Shown here: positions 1-9,909 of the stretch, one piece after another | How positions within the stretch are numbered: position 1 is the stretch's first letter | Layout of the letters: each line of letters begins with the position of its first letter | Source of the DNA: Lichenostomus cassidix | Taxonomy: Eukaryota; Chordata; Aves; Passeriformes; Meliphagidae | Assembly (NCBI GenBank): GCA_008360975.2 | Contig: CM039184.1 | Coordinates: forward strand, 53,162,797-53,226,796 | DNA length: 64,000 nucleotides | Direction: 5' to 3' | The notes under the pieces: generated by a model | The model's input: only the letters and a program-made list of their open reading frames with translations | Told to the model about the DNA's origin: nothing | Database searches by the model: none | Made by a program: the position numbers and the translations under genes

Positions 1-928
1 GCCCTTATCAAGACAACCTCTCCTGTAATCAATAACTGATAAAAGCTTAGTGTCACAAATTTGTCTGCTGAGCAAACAACTTTAACCTTATTTTCTACAC
101 CGGCAGTTCCTAATCCACAACTTGCAAACACTGTCTTCAAGATCCTCTGCCACTGCTCCCAGACAAAATTAAATTACAGTGTTAAAATAAGAGCTGCCAG
201 GAAAAGGAAAGCACGATATTTTCTGAAGAGTATCTTTTATTCTGTGCAGTTTCTATAGTTTAGCAAAAATCAGGGACCAATATTTTGCAAAATTCAATTC
301 CCTCTTTCAGGCTTGGAAAATTCTGAATTTCATGGCAGCCCTATCAAATTTCATTCCGATACCAAGTTTTCCTGGTAATCTCCCAAAGCACCACACACTG
401 GAAATATGCCACAAGTATGGCTTTGAAAAAAACAAAGTGCAGATGAAATGTCCTACAGACCAAGCAGTATTACCAAGAATAAAAGTAGAAAGACATTTTT
501 TCTGGCACATTCAGAAAAATGTCTACATTTGTCTGTACTTATAAAGAAAAAAATTCAATTGTTCAATCCTCTACTTAAATAACTATAAAAATTAGATTAA
601 TAACCAAAACACTAACTAGGGTCCACTGTAGTATATACCCTTTAATTTAAGCTACAAGAGGTAGAAAAATTAAATTAAGAACCAGGTGTGATCTCACACA
701 GAGCAGTTAAAAATTACTAGCTGCCCAATACAGCTTGTCACCTATTGGAGGAAGTGTTCTGGATTTTTAAATGCATTAATTAAATAGCACTGCATACAAG
801 TTAGTCATGCAATATAACAACACTAAGCTCTTGCTCCTCAATAAGAAACAAATGAAGAAAAGTTATACCATAATCACAACCACTGTAAGGTCTTAATGTT
901 TTCCAAGGGAATCAGTGTAAACAACTTT

Positions 929-1318
929 AGAATCATAGACTCATAGAACATCGTGAGTTGGAAGGGACCCATCAGGATCATCAAGCCCAATTCCTGGCCC
1001 TGCACAGGACACCCCCAGAATCACATGATGTGCCTGAAAGCATTGTCCAGATGCTTCTTGAACTCTGTCAGGCTTGGTGCTGTGACCACTTCCCTGGGGA
1101 GCTGCTCCAGTGCCCAACCATCCTCTGGGTGAACCTTTTCCCGATACCCAACCTAAACTTCCCCTGGCACAAATTCAGGCCATTTCCTTGGGTCCTGTCA
1201 CTGGTCACCACAGAGAAGAGCTCAGTGTCTGCCCCTCTGCTTCCCCCTGTAAGGAAGCTATAGGCTGTGATGAGGTCTCTTGTGTCTCCTCCAAACTTAC
1301 AAGACAACTGATCAACTG
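929..1318 (-). mobile_element. CR1 LINE fragment, 3' part (first piece of a split copy)
   Basis: The piece begins on the plus strand with AGAATCATAGACTCATAGAA, the reverse complement of a CR1 3' tail, followed by the usual 'TTGGAAGGGACC' block. The minus-strand frame around 1068-1307 reads as the C-terminal end of the CR1 reverse-transcriptase ORF (motifs SVVTSDRTQGNGLNL and GKFRLGIGKRF). The element is 5'-truncated, as is normal for CR1. It breaks off near 1300-1318 and resumes at about 1424, with a 98-bp sequence between. It lies in the sense direction of RBPJ, inside intron 1. Confidence 0.9.
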
Positions 1319-1324
1319 ATTACA

Positions 1325-1422
1325 AGAGATTTCTCACACTGCACATAGTGAAACCCTTACTTTCTTTTCTTTCTCAGTAAAAAAGTTTACCACTGCAAAT
1401 ATGCAGTTTATGCATTTGCAAG
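1325..1422 (+). repeat. 98-bp local duplication, copy A (inside the CR1)
   Basis: This segment is 97/98 identical to 2312-2409; the only mismatch is C at 1413 against G at 2400. Identity stops at once on both sides. This copy sits between the two CR1 pieces and does not look like CR1, so it appears to be sequence copied into the element. Confidence 0.9.
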
Positions 1423-1423
1423 T

Positions 1424-1850
1424 GCTCATATGGCTTCCCCTCTACACCCTTCACCATCTTCGTGGTGCTTCCTTGGATGCTTTCTAAGAGCTTTACATGT
1501 TTCTTACATTGTGGTGCCCAAAGCTGCCCCCAGCACTGGAGGTGAGGCTGCCCCAGCCCAGAGCAGAGCAGGACAATCCCCTCCCTTGCCCAGCTGGCAA
1601 AGCTGTGCCTGATGCTCCCCAGGACACAGCTGGCCCTCCTGGCTGCCAGAGCACTGCTGACTCATGTTCAACTTTCCACTGACCAGGACACCCAGGTGCC
1701 TTTCTGCAGCGTTGCTCTCCAGCCTCTCATTCCCCAGTCTACATACAACCACAGCTGCCCCATCCCTGGCACTTGCCCTTGTTAAATTTCACCTCTGGTG
1801 ATTGCTCAGCCCTCTACTTAGCCAAGATCACTCCATAGGGCCTCTCTTAG
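1424..1850 (-). mobile_element. CR1 LINE fragment, 5' piece of the same split copy
   Basis: The sequence continues the CR1 of 929-1318. The minus strand at about 1504-1752 reads NERLESNAAERHLGVLV followed by LNMSQQC, a conserved segment of the CR1 reverse transcriptase. The non-coding match runs on to the block 'GCCCTCTACTTAGCC' near 1810-1830. There are in-frame breaks, so this is a dead copy. It is separated from the first piece by the 98-bp duplicated segment, which suggests one ancestral insertion later interrupted. Confidence 0.85.
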
Positions 1851-1986
1851 TTTAAATAACCATGGAAATATGTACTTCAATTCAACACGAATGTTTCAAG
1901 ACTTATCTACATAAAAAGACATGTTCTAAAAAGAGCTTTGCAAACTTCCTGAAGACACATGCTGTTGACTGAAGTGTTCAGACTGC

Positions 1987-2024
1987 TTCAGAGAGAACAA
2001 ATCACGTTCAGAGAGAACAAATCA
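1987..2024 (+). repeat. Short tandem duplication, 20-bp period
   Basis: The 18-bp unit TTCAGAGAGAACAAATCA occurs at 1987-2004 and again at 2007-2024, without mismatch. Confidence 0.9.
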
Positions 2025-2186
2025 GCAGCATGTCATTCATTAAACAATCTTATTAATCAAAACAGGAAAACATTATCACAATTATATCCTATAGTAAAAT
2101 TTTACAGACCAGTCAAGCTTTTAAAAAATAAAAATACTAACAAAAACAGTGTTTATCTTAAACTCTGTTTTATTACATAATATTGT

Positions 2187-2300
2187 ATCAATAATTTTAT
2201 ATATATAATATTAAAATATATTACATATATAATAGCCTCTATTGTAAGGATACATATCTGCAAATATGTATGTATCTGCAAATATGTATCTGCAAATACA
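2187..2300 (+). repeat. AT-rich stretch and ATCTGCAAATATGT mini-array
   Basis: A TA-rich run (about 2195-2235) is followed by three copies of ATCTGCAAATA between 2251 and 2300, with small spacing changes. This is simple-sequence expansion with no other signal. Confidence 0.8.
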
Positions 2301-2311
2301 CATCTTAATCT

Positions 2312-2409
2312 AGAGATTTCTCACACTGCACATAGTGAAACCCTTACTTTCTTTTCTTTCTCAGTAAAAAAGTTTACCACTGCAAATATGCAGTTTATGG
2401 ATTTGCAAG
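2312..2409 (+). repeat. 98-bp local duplication, copy B
   Basis: Direct repeat of 1325-1422, 987 bp away in the same orientation. It lies in ordinary AT-rich intron sequence, so it is the likelier source copy. Its left neighbour is the short 'ATCTGCAAATATGT' tandem array. Confidence 0.9.
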
Positions 2410-4559
2410 CATAAGAGCAAGAAGACACATGACCATATGTCACCATCTGGATAACTAAAGTGCAGTTGAACAGTATGAAGTATTTTTCAGGAAATGAAAT
2501 TACTTTAAACAGTATAAATAGGCTCTGAAAAATGGTTGTGATGTGACACAGCAAAGGTAACACAAGAGTTTCTTCAGGTTGTAAAGGTTACTTACGATCT
2601 TTTTTTTTAAAAGGTAGCAACCACAAAATACATACACACACACAAAAATTATGAGTAAAGAGCACCACAACATAAGCAGAACCCCAGGAAATGAGATAAA
2701 CTAAGTTTAGCCCTTACTTTTCCAAGATTCAATAAAAATATAGGGATATGGAAACAGCTTCTATTAAAAATTTTCCCTTCAAAGAAATGTATTGACTGTT
2801 TCCTTTTCTGAATTTTTAAATTAGAAGAGATAACCATAATTCTGTATTATTTCCTTACCTCATATAATCTTAATTATTAATTAATGCAATTATGTTAACG
2901 CAAGTATGAAGTGTATAGTATTATAATGCTATAAGCATTTCCACATAACAATAATGGAAAGTTCACTAAGATGAAGAACTTAATTATCATTTATAATTAT
3001 AAAATTGCCTTGAAATACTGTAGACTTAAAAGGCATATCCACTTTTACAACAGAATTAAGATTTCATCTGGCAATACAGCTAGTGACATTTTCCTTTTTC
3101 TCTTCTTCATCTAAATACAAAAGGAAAAAGTAAGCAACTCTACCAAAACAGGCATACACAATTGCTCAATTTTAAAAAATATTGAAATAACAAATAAAAA
3201 AAACCCCAAACAACCAAAAACCACTTAGAAATACACCTTCCCTGTGAAATGCTCTTGGGAGGCAGTATTTCAGCACATTAGTGCCCTATAGGTCAGTGCT
3301 TGCAATTAACATTCAAAGAATTTAGGGTTGCAAGTATTGAAATCACAGGAAATTGATGTCCCGAAACTTCCAAATTCTGCTGACATTATTTGCTCTCCAA
3401 ATTTGAAACTAATACAGTGCATAAACTACATTCTTCCTTCCAAGAGAGATTCTAGTGAGCTGCCTAAGATAGAACACTTGTTTATATTAAATATGTATTT
3501 TACAAATCCAAATTACAACTTATCTCCTCAAGTTTATCAAAAACCAAACATAGCATAGAACAGGTATGCATTGTACCTTAACTGTAATCTTCACAAAAAT
3601 GAATGAGTAACTATAAAACCTTTCTTCAAAATCTTCACCTGTGAAGGCACCACAAGTCTTTTAGGAAGACTCTGTATGTACCTACAGGCAACTTGCTCTT
3701 CTTTTCACAGCATTTTTAAACAGAGCAATTGGAGTTCAAAATAATGAAAAGTAGTCCTAAAATGAGTTACTACTGCAAAGTAGAAATTAGCAAGTCAGAG
3801 GAAAGAAACTCACTCTCATTCACAAAGCCATGATCATTGTGTAGCTCACAATATAGAACAGAATACTTAAAAGAGTTACTTCTGCAAAGAGATATTAGCA
3901 TAGGATATTGCGTTTTAATTGGTTTTAACAAGCGCACACATACTATGCCAAATACAATAGTCTACAGATTATTTCTGGTCAAATCAAGCCACAGAAAGAT
4001 TATTTTCAAAGTTTCTTTGTACTTTCTATCAATCAGAGTAAATCAAACAACAAGGAGCTACTTAATACAATGAATAAACAATGAAAGCAAATAAAATCCA
4101 AATTAAGACCTTAACTTTACAAAATTCCTCGTACTGAAACTTCAAAAGGTTAAAAGAGTATTTGCCAGCATTTCAGAAGACTACTTCAAGAATACAGTCC
4201 TCACAAAGATTTCCCAATAAGTCAGACTTAGGACGGCTCATGCTCCTTGATAATGATTTAAATGTTAGTCACACAAAACCATCTACTCATTTGATTGTAA
4301 ACGAGTTTTTCCCAATCTTTAACACTCATCAGGTGCATATACACAATACAATAGCTGCAGTTATGCTATTGCTCAAATCTTAATAAGCACTGTTTAAACC
4401 TTCAGTGACAGTAAAAACTGTAGCCTGAAGAACGCATCCATGAATTCTAGTCCTGTTGTCTACATAATCCTGTTTCCATTCCTTAACCTTCACTGAAGCC
4501 ATTCTGACTAACACCTCTTGCAGCCTAACTCTATGATGAGGCTCAGAATCAATAGGTAA

Positions 4560-5660
4560 TTGTTGTCTTCCTAGACCTGTCAATCACCCAAGACTACCAG
4601 CAATGCTTCTTGCCCAGAATTAACTCTCCCTCGTCTCCTTGGCATTGTTGTTCCCATGATTCATCCCTTATCATTCTAACTGTCCTTTCAGTGTATCCTC
4701 CTGAAGGAGCCTCCTCCTTCACCTGTATTATTTTATGAATCATCTCATGGGTTTCCTTCTTGCATCCCTTTCCATTTGTCTTTACTCTGTCCAGGGCCAG
4801 GATTCAAATTCCACTATGAACTGCTTGCCATCAATCAGATATATCCTTTCTGCTCCCTATCTCCTATGTTTGTCCAAGTCAACACCTCAGCTTAAGTCTC
4901 TCTATCCCCACACTGATGCCTGACCATCAGCTCAGCATAGGCAATACACAGGTCTTACTCATTCTACCACTGCTTCAGTCTCCTTTCCACCACTGCAAGT
5001 CCTGAACTTAACTAAGCATTTGCCCTCAAATGCAGGTTCTCTAAAGGTCCTAAAATAACCTGGTGTTGAGATCCTAGCAACACCCATCACATCACTAAGA
5101 TATCCCTTTAGGAGCTAAAATTTATCACATACCACAGAAGTTCACATCTGAAATAGTGAGGCACCCTTCTTCATCTTCCAATATCCAGAATTGACCCTTA
5201 TGAACATTCCTCTCTCAACAGCTTTTTTTAGGCTATGGCCAGATCACACAAGTCCTTCCCCCCACCCCCATCTCTTGAGCAGCATCCACTTCACTCTCTA
5301 CTTCAAGACCCTCACTGGCCAATGCCCTCATTCTAAAATTACTGATCAGGATGTAGATGAGGTTAAAGTTCTGATAAACTGTTACATTTTCTTCTCTGAA
5401 CTTCTCTTCTCTTGCCCTTGTGGTTGGGAGAGCTCTACAAAGCAGCACCTTCTTCTTTCAGAAACCTCCTGCAAGTTTTTTCATAGCTCTCATTAAAAAC
5501 AAACAAACAAACAAAATGACCAGATGGCTGTCACATCTACACCACCACACTAAAATTCAAGGCACTGATGCCAAACATTCTCCTGTGCCATCACAGATCT
5601 GAAGAGTCTTCCCTTACCCTCAAATCATTAAGTATTCTGGGTCAGGAAACCCTTCATACC
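4560..5660. other. Pyrimidine-rich intronic stretch, unassigned
   Basis: The plus strand is markedly rich in C and T for about 1.1 kb, giving a purine-rich minus strand in the sense of RBPJ transcription. The frames are short and I recognise no protein in them. It could be an old, decayed retroelement or just strand asymmetry in a transcribed intron. An (AAAC)n-like run sits at 5495-5515. Confidence 0.35.
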
Positions 5661-8073
5661 ACTGAACTTCAGGATGACTAATTCAAACATGGAACTTCAA
5701 TAGCTTGTTACTTAGAAAAGAGTGACTAAACAATTTTCTACTGTACAGTGCCTATGGAAAACATCATACCAGTAATAAGCCTACTCAAGTTATTTTTGTC
5801 TTTTTCAAGGCTTCTCAACCTGTTTGAAAAATAATCCAAATGCTATATTGTATACTGCTATTACAGAGGTTTTCACTGGTAATCAAGTACTCAAGACAAT
5901 GCCTACTATATTTCTAAGTTGGCTTCTAGTATTTTAAAGATCAGGTTGTCCCAGGCAACTGAGAAGACACCATTCCATACTTTTATGTAATTTCCAAATT
6001 ACAAATTAAGTTCATGGCTTAGGAGATTTTCTCCATCATATGGCTTTATTACACCTAGCACAGCAATTTTCAAACTAATTGATGCTTACAGGTATTTTTG
6101 TTGTATCAGCAATTATTTAAAACCAAGTGGTTTGCTCTCAAAATGTTATATAATTAAAGAAGCACATTTTCATTAATTTTATCATCTTAAAATGACATTT
6201 CCATAAATTGTTCACAATTAAAACCAAAAACACTCCACAAAACCCCCAAAATACTATCCTATAATCCCAGCCATAAATTATCCACTTCTTTTAAGTAAGC
6301 GTTGTGAATAGTAATTCACTTTAAGTTACTTGTCTCATATTTCTGTGCACTTTCTCACTATATCCTGTCCTGACACTGTGCAATTCAGGTTCAGTCACTC
6401 TGAACATATCAGCAAATTTAATCAAAACACTCCTTGCAATACAGCAGCACGAGTGTGCCACATGCTGCAAACAACAAAGTGGTGGCATACTCTGACTGCA
6501 CCCCGAAATTCCTGCAGTAAATTCCTCCTATTCCATTCCAACACAGCATATACATATGTACCATAATTTAAGCTTAGGCATACAGTTTTCACAGGAATTT
6601 TTTTTTTCATTCAGGTGACACTGACTGCAAAAGAACCATAAGCTTTACCTCAAAGTTTGATTGCCCATGTGATACCCATTCAAAAGCAATGCAGGATTTG
6701 CATATTACACTCTTCAGTTAGTGCTTTTTCATTTTAAACACTTCTTTTCCACGGTCCAAGTAACTTTTTACAGAACAGCCCAGAAAGAAAACTCTTTGTA
6801 CAAGCTATTTTGAAAAAAAACCACCGCAAAATACCAGCTACTGGAGAATCATCAGTTTTTAATCCTAACACACACAGACAATTCAGCATCAGAGCTGCAC
6901 TCCAAAAAAAGGTCATATAATTCAAAAAAACAAAAAAAAACCCCAGGCTCCTTAATACAATGCAACTACAACATTAACAAAAGTTAACATATTTCATTTT
7001 ACCTACACTGGAAGTATTTAACAATAAGGAAACAAAACTATTTTTCCAGAGAATTATTTGACCTAGAGATTTAATCAATAAATGTAGCATTAAAATCCTA
7101 CACTACACACAATTTTTTCACTCCTGTTAAAATGCTACTTTTTCCTACTGCTGCCATTATTTGATCACTGTTTTTTTTAAAAATAATCTATAGTTGTTTT
7201 GTCAACATTTTAACAGATGTCTGAGAAGGATAAAAGTAATGTCACAAACATGACAACACTTCTGACAATCCTGTAATAACCAATAAACAAAAGGAAATGG
7301 AACCCAAATATTCAGATGAGTAAACTAACAGAAATGTGGAAAAACTTAACTGCTAACTAGAGTACAGGCTAATAGTTACAGCAAATTTTAAAAGCATTTG
7401 TTCCCTTCTTTCAACTCCAACATCTAAAATAGTACACTCCAGGAATCATAACAAACAAGATTAGCTTCCCTAAAGAGCATTTAATTGGGAAATTGTGTAT
7501 GAACCACAAGATGCCTTCGTCAGGGGAGAAATCACGCAAAAGCTTCAATTTATTTTTTGACAAACAAGAGTGAGGAATTGGAAACACTACTGCAGCCAAA
7601 CAAAACAACAAAATACCATAATGCCACCTTCTCCACGAGAACAAAAGCATCAACCACCAACTCCACCCCACCCCCAAGCAGGCTGTTGCTCTCTAACCAC
7701 AGAGCCAATGCTGTAGACAATGTAATCCCACAGGGAAGACAGAAGGTCACAGACACACTGTGAAATCTTAAAATAAGGTCCACATTTTAGAAAGGCACAG
7801 CAGTATTTTAACGAGTCAAAATTTCATTTGGAACAAACAGGTGGAGTATAGAAACAGCCTGTTCTTCTCCTGACTGTCTCTCCCCTCAACACATAGTGGG
7901 AGGTCACACGTGCTCAGCGTAGTCCAAAATTAAGGACACAGCACTTAAAATAAGCAGCAGCAATCAAGATGTGGTGAGGATGGCAACGTGCAATGTAACA
8001 CTGCAGGTGTGACTGCGTACTGTATACCAGCAATGGATCTGTTATTATTCACCAGCTGTAGGTAGCTAAGAGG

Positions 8074-8095
8074 GTGTCACTTATTACAGTGACAC
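8074..8095. repeat. Perfect 8-bp inverted repeat near the promoter
   Basis: GTGTCACT and AGTGACAC flank the 6-nt spacer TATTAC. It lies at the intronic edge, about 180 bp outside the CpG island. It could be a dimeric transcription-factor site or chance. Confidence 0.8.
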
Positions 8096-8986
8096 ATGCT
8101 GCAGCTGGCTAGCCATGATTAAATATTACCCAGTGTGGTTGAAAGGGATGGAGAGTACCATTCATTATGCTCCAGCGTGGCTTAGTGGGGTAAGGAGGCT
8201 GCTACCCGTCTCTGCACCGCAGTATTTGAAGGAAGATAACTAAAACTCAACAAAGCCCTGGGAATGGTGTGCAGAGAGGAGAGAAAGGGACCCTCTGTCG
8301 CCCAGCCGGAGGGAACGGGTGTCCTGCTAGCAGGGGCGGAGAGCCCGCCCGCGCTCGGCGCGACCGGGAGCGCTCCGCCGCCAAGTGACAGCGCCGGCCG
8401 GGCCCCGGCCAGCCCCGCCGTGCGAGGGGCACCGCGCTCAACTTCCAACACAGCAGCAAAAGCCTTTGTCCGAGCGCTCCCGGTCCGTGGCCGGGGTAGC
8501 CCGGGGGACCCCTTCCCGCGGCGGGACGAGCGGGGCGAACGAGAAGGGGGAACAGCCCGTGCCGGCCGCAGGTCCCCTCCCAGCCGGGCTCCGTCGCTCC
8601 CCTGGGAACCCTCGGAGCGGGACCGGCTCCGCAGCAGCCGGGGTGAGCGCTGACCCCGCACGGAGTCCCGACCGGCGTGTCCGTGCCGGGGAGAAGGAGC
8701 GCCAAGCGAGCGCCCGGCCCCGGCAGCACCCCCGAGCCGCGGGGCTGCCGCAGAGCGCGGCCGCTGCCGGGCCGGCACCCGGGGCGCCTCCTCCGTGCGC
8801 CCACCCGGCGGGACCCCAGCCCCGCGAGCTTTGCGCCGCAGGGCCCGCCCGCGGGCCGTCCGGAGGGCAGCCCGTCGTGCCCCCGAGCGGCGGCCGAGGA
8901 GCGGGCGGGCGGGCGCGGCGCGGCCTCGCCCCGGCAGCCCCGGGCGGCGGCGGCTCCGGCGGGCGCCGCGAACGCCCCGCACTCAC

Positions 8987-9006
8987 CCTGTCACAACAGG
9001 CGCCAT
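8987..9006 (-). CDS. RBPJ: First coding exon of RBPJ (MAPVVTG isoform), partial
   Basis: RBPJ (CSL) is the nuclear DNA-binding protein that represses Notch targets until the Notch intracellular domain and Mastermind convert it into an activator. Only the first coding exon lies here. The minus strand reads ATG GCG CCT GTT GTG ACA GG, then the donor GTGAGT (8986-8981), so the intron is phase 2 and the seventh codon is completed in exon 2. The peptide MAPVVTG is the N-terminus I recall for one RBPJ isoform, joined directly to the conserved core. The NTD, BTD and CTD domains would all be encoded left of the window. The start is favoured because it sits in a TISU/YY1-like context in a CpG island directly before a strong donor. 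The frame stays open upstream to about 9420, but that extension is low-complexity Arg/Pro/Ala sequence and is probably not translated. The identification rests on seven residues plus gene architecture, so another gene cannot be excluded. Confidence 0.72.
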
Positions 9007-9010
9007 CTTC
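8999..9010 (-). promoter_or_regulatory. TISU / YY1-like element over the start codon
   Basis: The minus strand reads GAAGATGGCGCC and matches the TISU consensus SAASATGGCGGC at 11 of 12 positions. It contains the core AAGATGGCG of a YY1 site. TISU elements direct initiation on very short 5' leaders and lie just downstream of the transcription start. If it works here, the RBPJ start site would be roughly 9016-9036, next to the first TCTCGCGAGA site. The site also fixes the choice of the ATG at 9006. The mismatch at position 11 weakens the call. Confidence 0.6.
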
Positions 9011-9035
9011 CACAAACTCTCGCCAAAACTCCTAC

Positions 9036-9045
9036 TCTCGCGAGA
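9036..9045. promoter_or_regulatory. TCTCGCGAGA palindrome (BANP-type site), copy 1
   Basis: A perfect 10-bp TCTCGCGAGA. This palindrome is a known CpG-island promoter element bound by BANP, which keeps the site open when unmethylated. It lies 30 bp upstream of the putative start codon on the minus strand. Confidence 0.75.
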
Positions 9046-9171
9046 GCGCCCCCCTCCCGGCGGCCCGGAGCGCGCGTGCGCGGGCCCGCGAGACACGCGC
9101 GGGGCGGGGGGGGGCGGTGCGCGCCGCCCACTCAGCGCCCGGGCTGCTCCCCTCAGACACAACAGCCCGGC

Positions 9172-9179
9172 CGTGGGAA
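9172..9179 (+). promoter_or_regulatory. RBPJ consensus site CGTGGGAA in the RBPJ promoter
   Basis: The plus strand reads CCGTGGGAACC, which contains the high-affinity CSL/RBPJ recognition sequence CGTGGGAA. It lies about 165 bp upstream of the start codon, close to the second BANP-type palindrome. The motif is seen directly; binding and autoregulation are inference. Confidence 0.55.
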
Positions 9180-9188
9180 CCGCGCCGC

Positions 9189-9198
9189 TCTCGCGAGA
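9189..9198. promoter_or_regulatory. TCTCGCGAGA palindrome (BANP-type site), copy 2
   Basis: A second perfect TCTCGCGAGA, 153 bp from the first and 10 bp beyond the CGTGGGAA RBPJ-type site. The flanks (GCTCTCGCGAGAGC) extend the palindrome to 14 bp. Confidence 0.75.
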
Positions 9199-9235
9199 GC
9201 GCGCCGCCAGCCGGCACTGCGGAGAGCGCCGCGAG

Positions 9236-9245
9236 TCTCGCGAGA
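9236..9245. promoter_or_regulatory. TCTCGCGAGA palindrome (BANP-type site), copy 3
   Basis: A third perfect TCTCGCGAGA, 47 bp from the second. Three exact copies within 210 bp of one promoter are well beyond chance for a 10-mer, even in GC-rich DNA. Confidence 0.75.
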
Positions 9246-9356
9246 GCGGAGCGCGCTCTGGGGAAGCCGAGGGATTCCCTCTGCCCGCTCGCGCAGCTCG
9301 CCCCCGCCGGCGCGAGGAGGGGCGGAGGGGGAGGGACCATTCGGGGCGCGGCGGGA

Positions 9357-9528
9357 GGGGCGGGGCGGCTGCTAGCAGGCGGGGCTCGGCCCACGACCGC
9401 CGCCGCCTCTTCCCCCCCACCCCCGCGGGAAGCGCGCGTGGGAGCGGCCGCCTCGTGCTGCCCGCGGGCCCGGCACGTGCGCGGCGCGCGGGTCCGGCGG
9501 TGCGGAGCTGGGAGCGGGGCGGGGCGGG
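9357..9528. promoter_or_regulatory. GC-box cluster (Sp/KLF-type)
   Basis: Tandem GC boxes occur at 9357-9368 (GGGGCGGGGCGG) and 9514-9528 (GCGGGGCGGGGCGGG). They are expected in a TATA-less CpG island promoter and could serve transcription in either direction. Confidence 0.6.
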
Positions 9529-9908
9529 AAGGGCTCCCCTTCAAACGGTGCGTTAGAGAGCAGGAGGCTGGGAGCTGCGGCCGCAGCCCTTGGGGAGACT
9601 TGTGAGGTTCCTTACGTGGAATTGTTAACATCATTGTTTTTAGAAGTCGGTTTTACATTAAAAGCCTGGTTTCATAAGTTTGTTTTCATCTGCAACCGAC
9701 GTGCGTAAGATGCGTTTGTTGAGCAAACAGAAACAGCGCAGTGTGCCAGAGCCGCAGCCGGGGAGTGAACGTGTGGCGACAGGCGGCTGAGGGCACGGGG
9801 ACGGCAGGGAGCTCAGCGCGGGGTGCTCGGTGTGCTCCGGCGCTCTGATACCGCAAAGAAAAAAAAGACCCTAATTTTGGGTTCATTTAACAACATTACC
9901 ACTGCAAG
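9400..9908 (+). ncRNA. Possible divergent transcript first exon (speculative)
   Basis: CpG island promoters commonly fire on both strands. On the plus strand, away from RBPJ, the first strong-looking 5' splice site after the island is AAG|GTGAGG with GT at 9909-9910. A divergent lncRNA could start in the island and splice there. I see no coding potential downstream. No start site or acceptor can be fixed from sequence alone. Confidence 0.15.
9474..9479. promoter_or_regulatory. E-box CACGTG at the upstream edge of the island
   Basis: A palindromic CACGTG in a GC-rich GCACGTGC context, typical of MYC/MAX- or USF-type sites in CpG island promoters. Function is inferred from the motif alone. A second CACGTG lies at 7907-7912, in the intron just outside the island. 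Confidence 0.4.
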
Positions 9909-9909
9909 G

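Larger units (their letters stand above)
1..8986 (-). other. RBPJ: 5' part of RBPJ intron 1 (continues past left edge)
   Basis: If 8987-9006 is the first coding exon, everything to its left is intron 1, starting with the donor GTGAGT at 8986-8981. I see no second coding exon: no minus-strand frame resembles the conserved RBPJ core, and the frames present are short and unrelated. An acceptor-to-donor exon under about 40 codons could be missed. The intron is AT-rich. It holds a split CR1 LINE (929-1850), a 98-bp local duplication (1325-1422 and 2312-2409), short tandem repeats near 1987-2024 and 2251-2300, a pyrimidine-rich stretch (about 4560-5660) and an 8-bp palindrome close to the promoter (8074-8095). 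Confidence 0.6.
8270..9850. promoter_or_regulatory. RBPJ: CpG island promoter of RBPJ
   Basis: A dense run of CpG and GC-rich sequence stands out sharply from the AT-rich, CpG-poor surroundings. The core is about 8270-9560 and a weaker shoulder runs to about 9850. It contains GC boxes (GGGGCGGGGCGG at 9357-9368; GCGGGGCGGGGCGGG at 9514-9528), an NRF1-like GCGCGTGCGC at 9072-9081, an E-box GCACGTGC around 9474-9479, three TCTCGCGAGA palindromes and an RBPJ-type site. There is no obvious TATA box near the start codon. This is the usual form of a broadly expressed, TATA-less and often bidirectional promoter. The long open frames across it on both strands are products of high GC, with Arg/Ala/Pro/Gly-rich translations, and are not genes. 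Confidence 0.9.

Noticed and set aside
1068..1752. Minus-strand ORFs that look protein-like
   Set aside because: They are remnants of the CR1 reverse-transcriptase C-terminus in a dead, split LINE, not host genes.
1..8980. A further RBPJ coding exon or alternative first exon in the intron
   Set aside because: No minus-strand frame resembled the conserved RBPJ N-terminal core. A tiny alternative exon cannot be ruled out by eye, so none is called.
9006..9420. N-terminal extension of the RBPJ frame back to about 9420
   Set aside because: The frame is open, but the residues are low complexity, and the ATG at 9006 has TISU context and gives the known-looking MAPVVTG start.
8182..9634. Long overlapping open frames (up to about 400 codons) on both strands across the CpG island
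   Set aside because: They overlap in several frames at once, read as Arg/Ala/Pro/Gly-rich low complexity, and follow from the scarcity of AT-rich stop codons in very GC-rich DNA. Only the short MAPVVTG exon has gene-like context.
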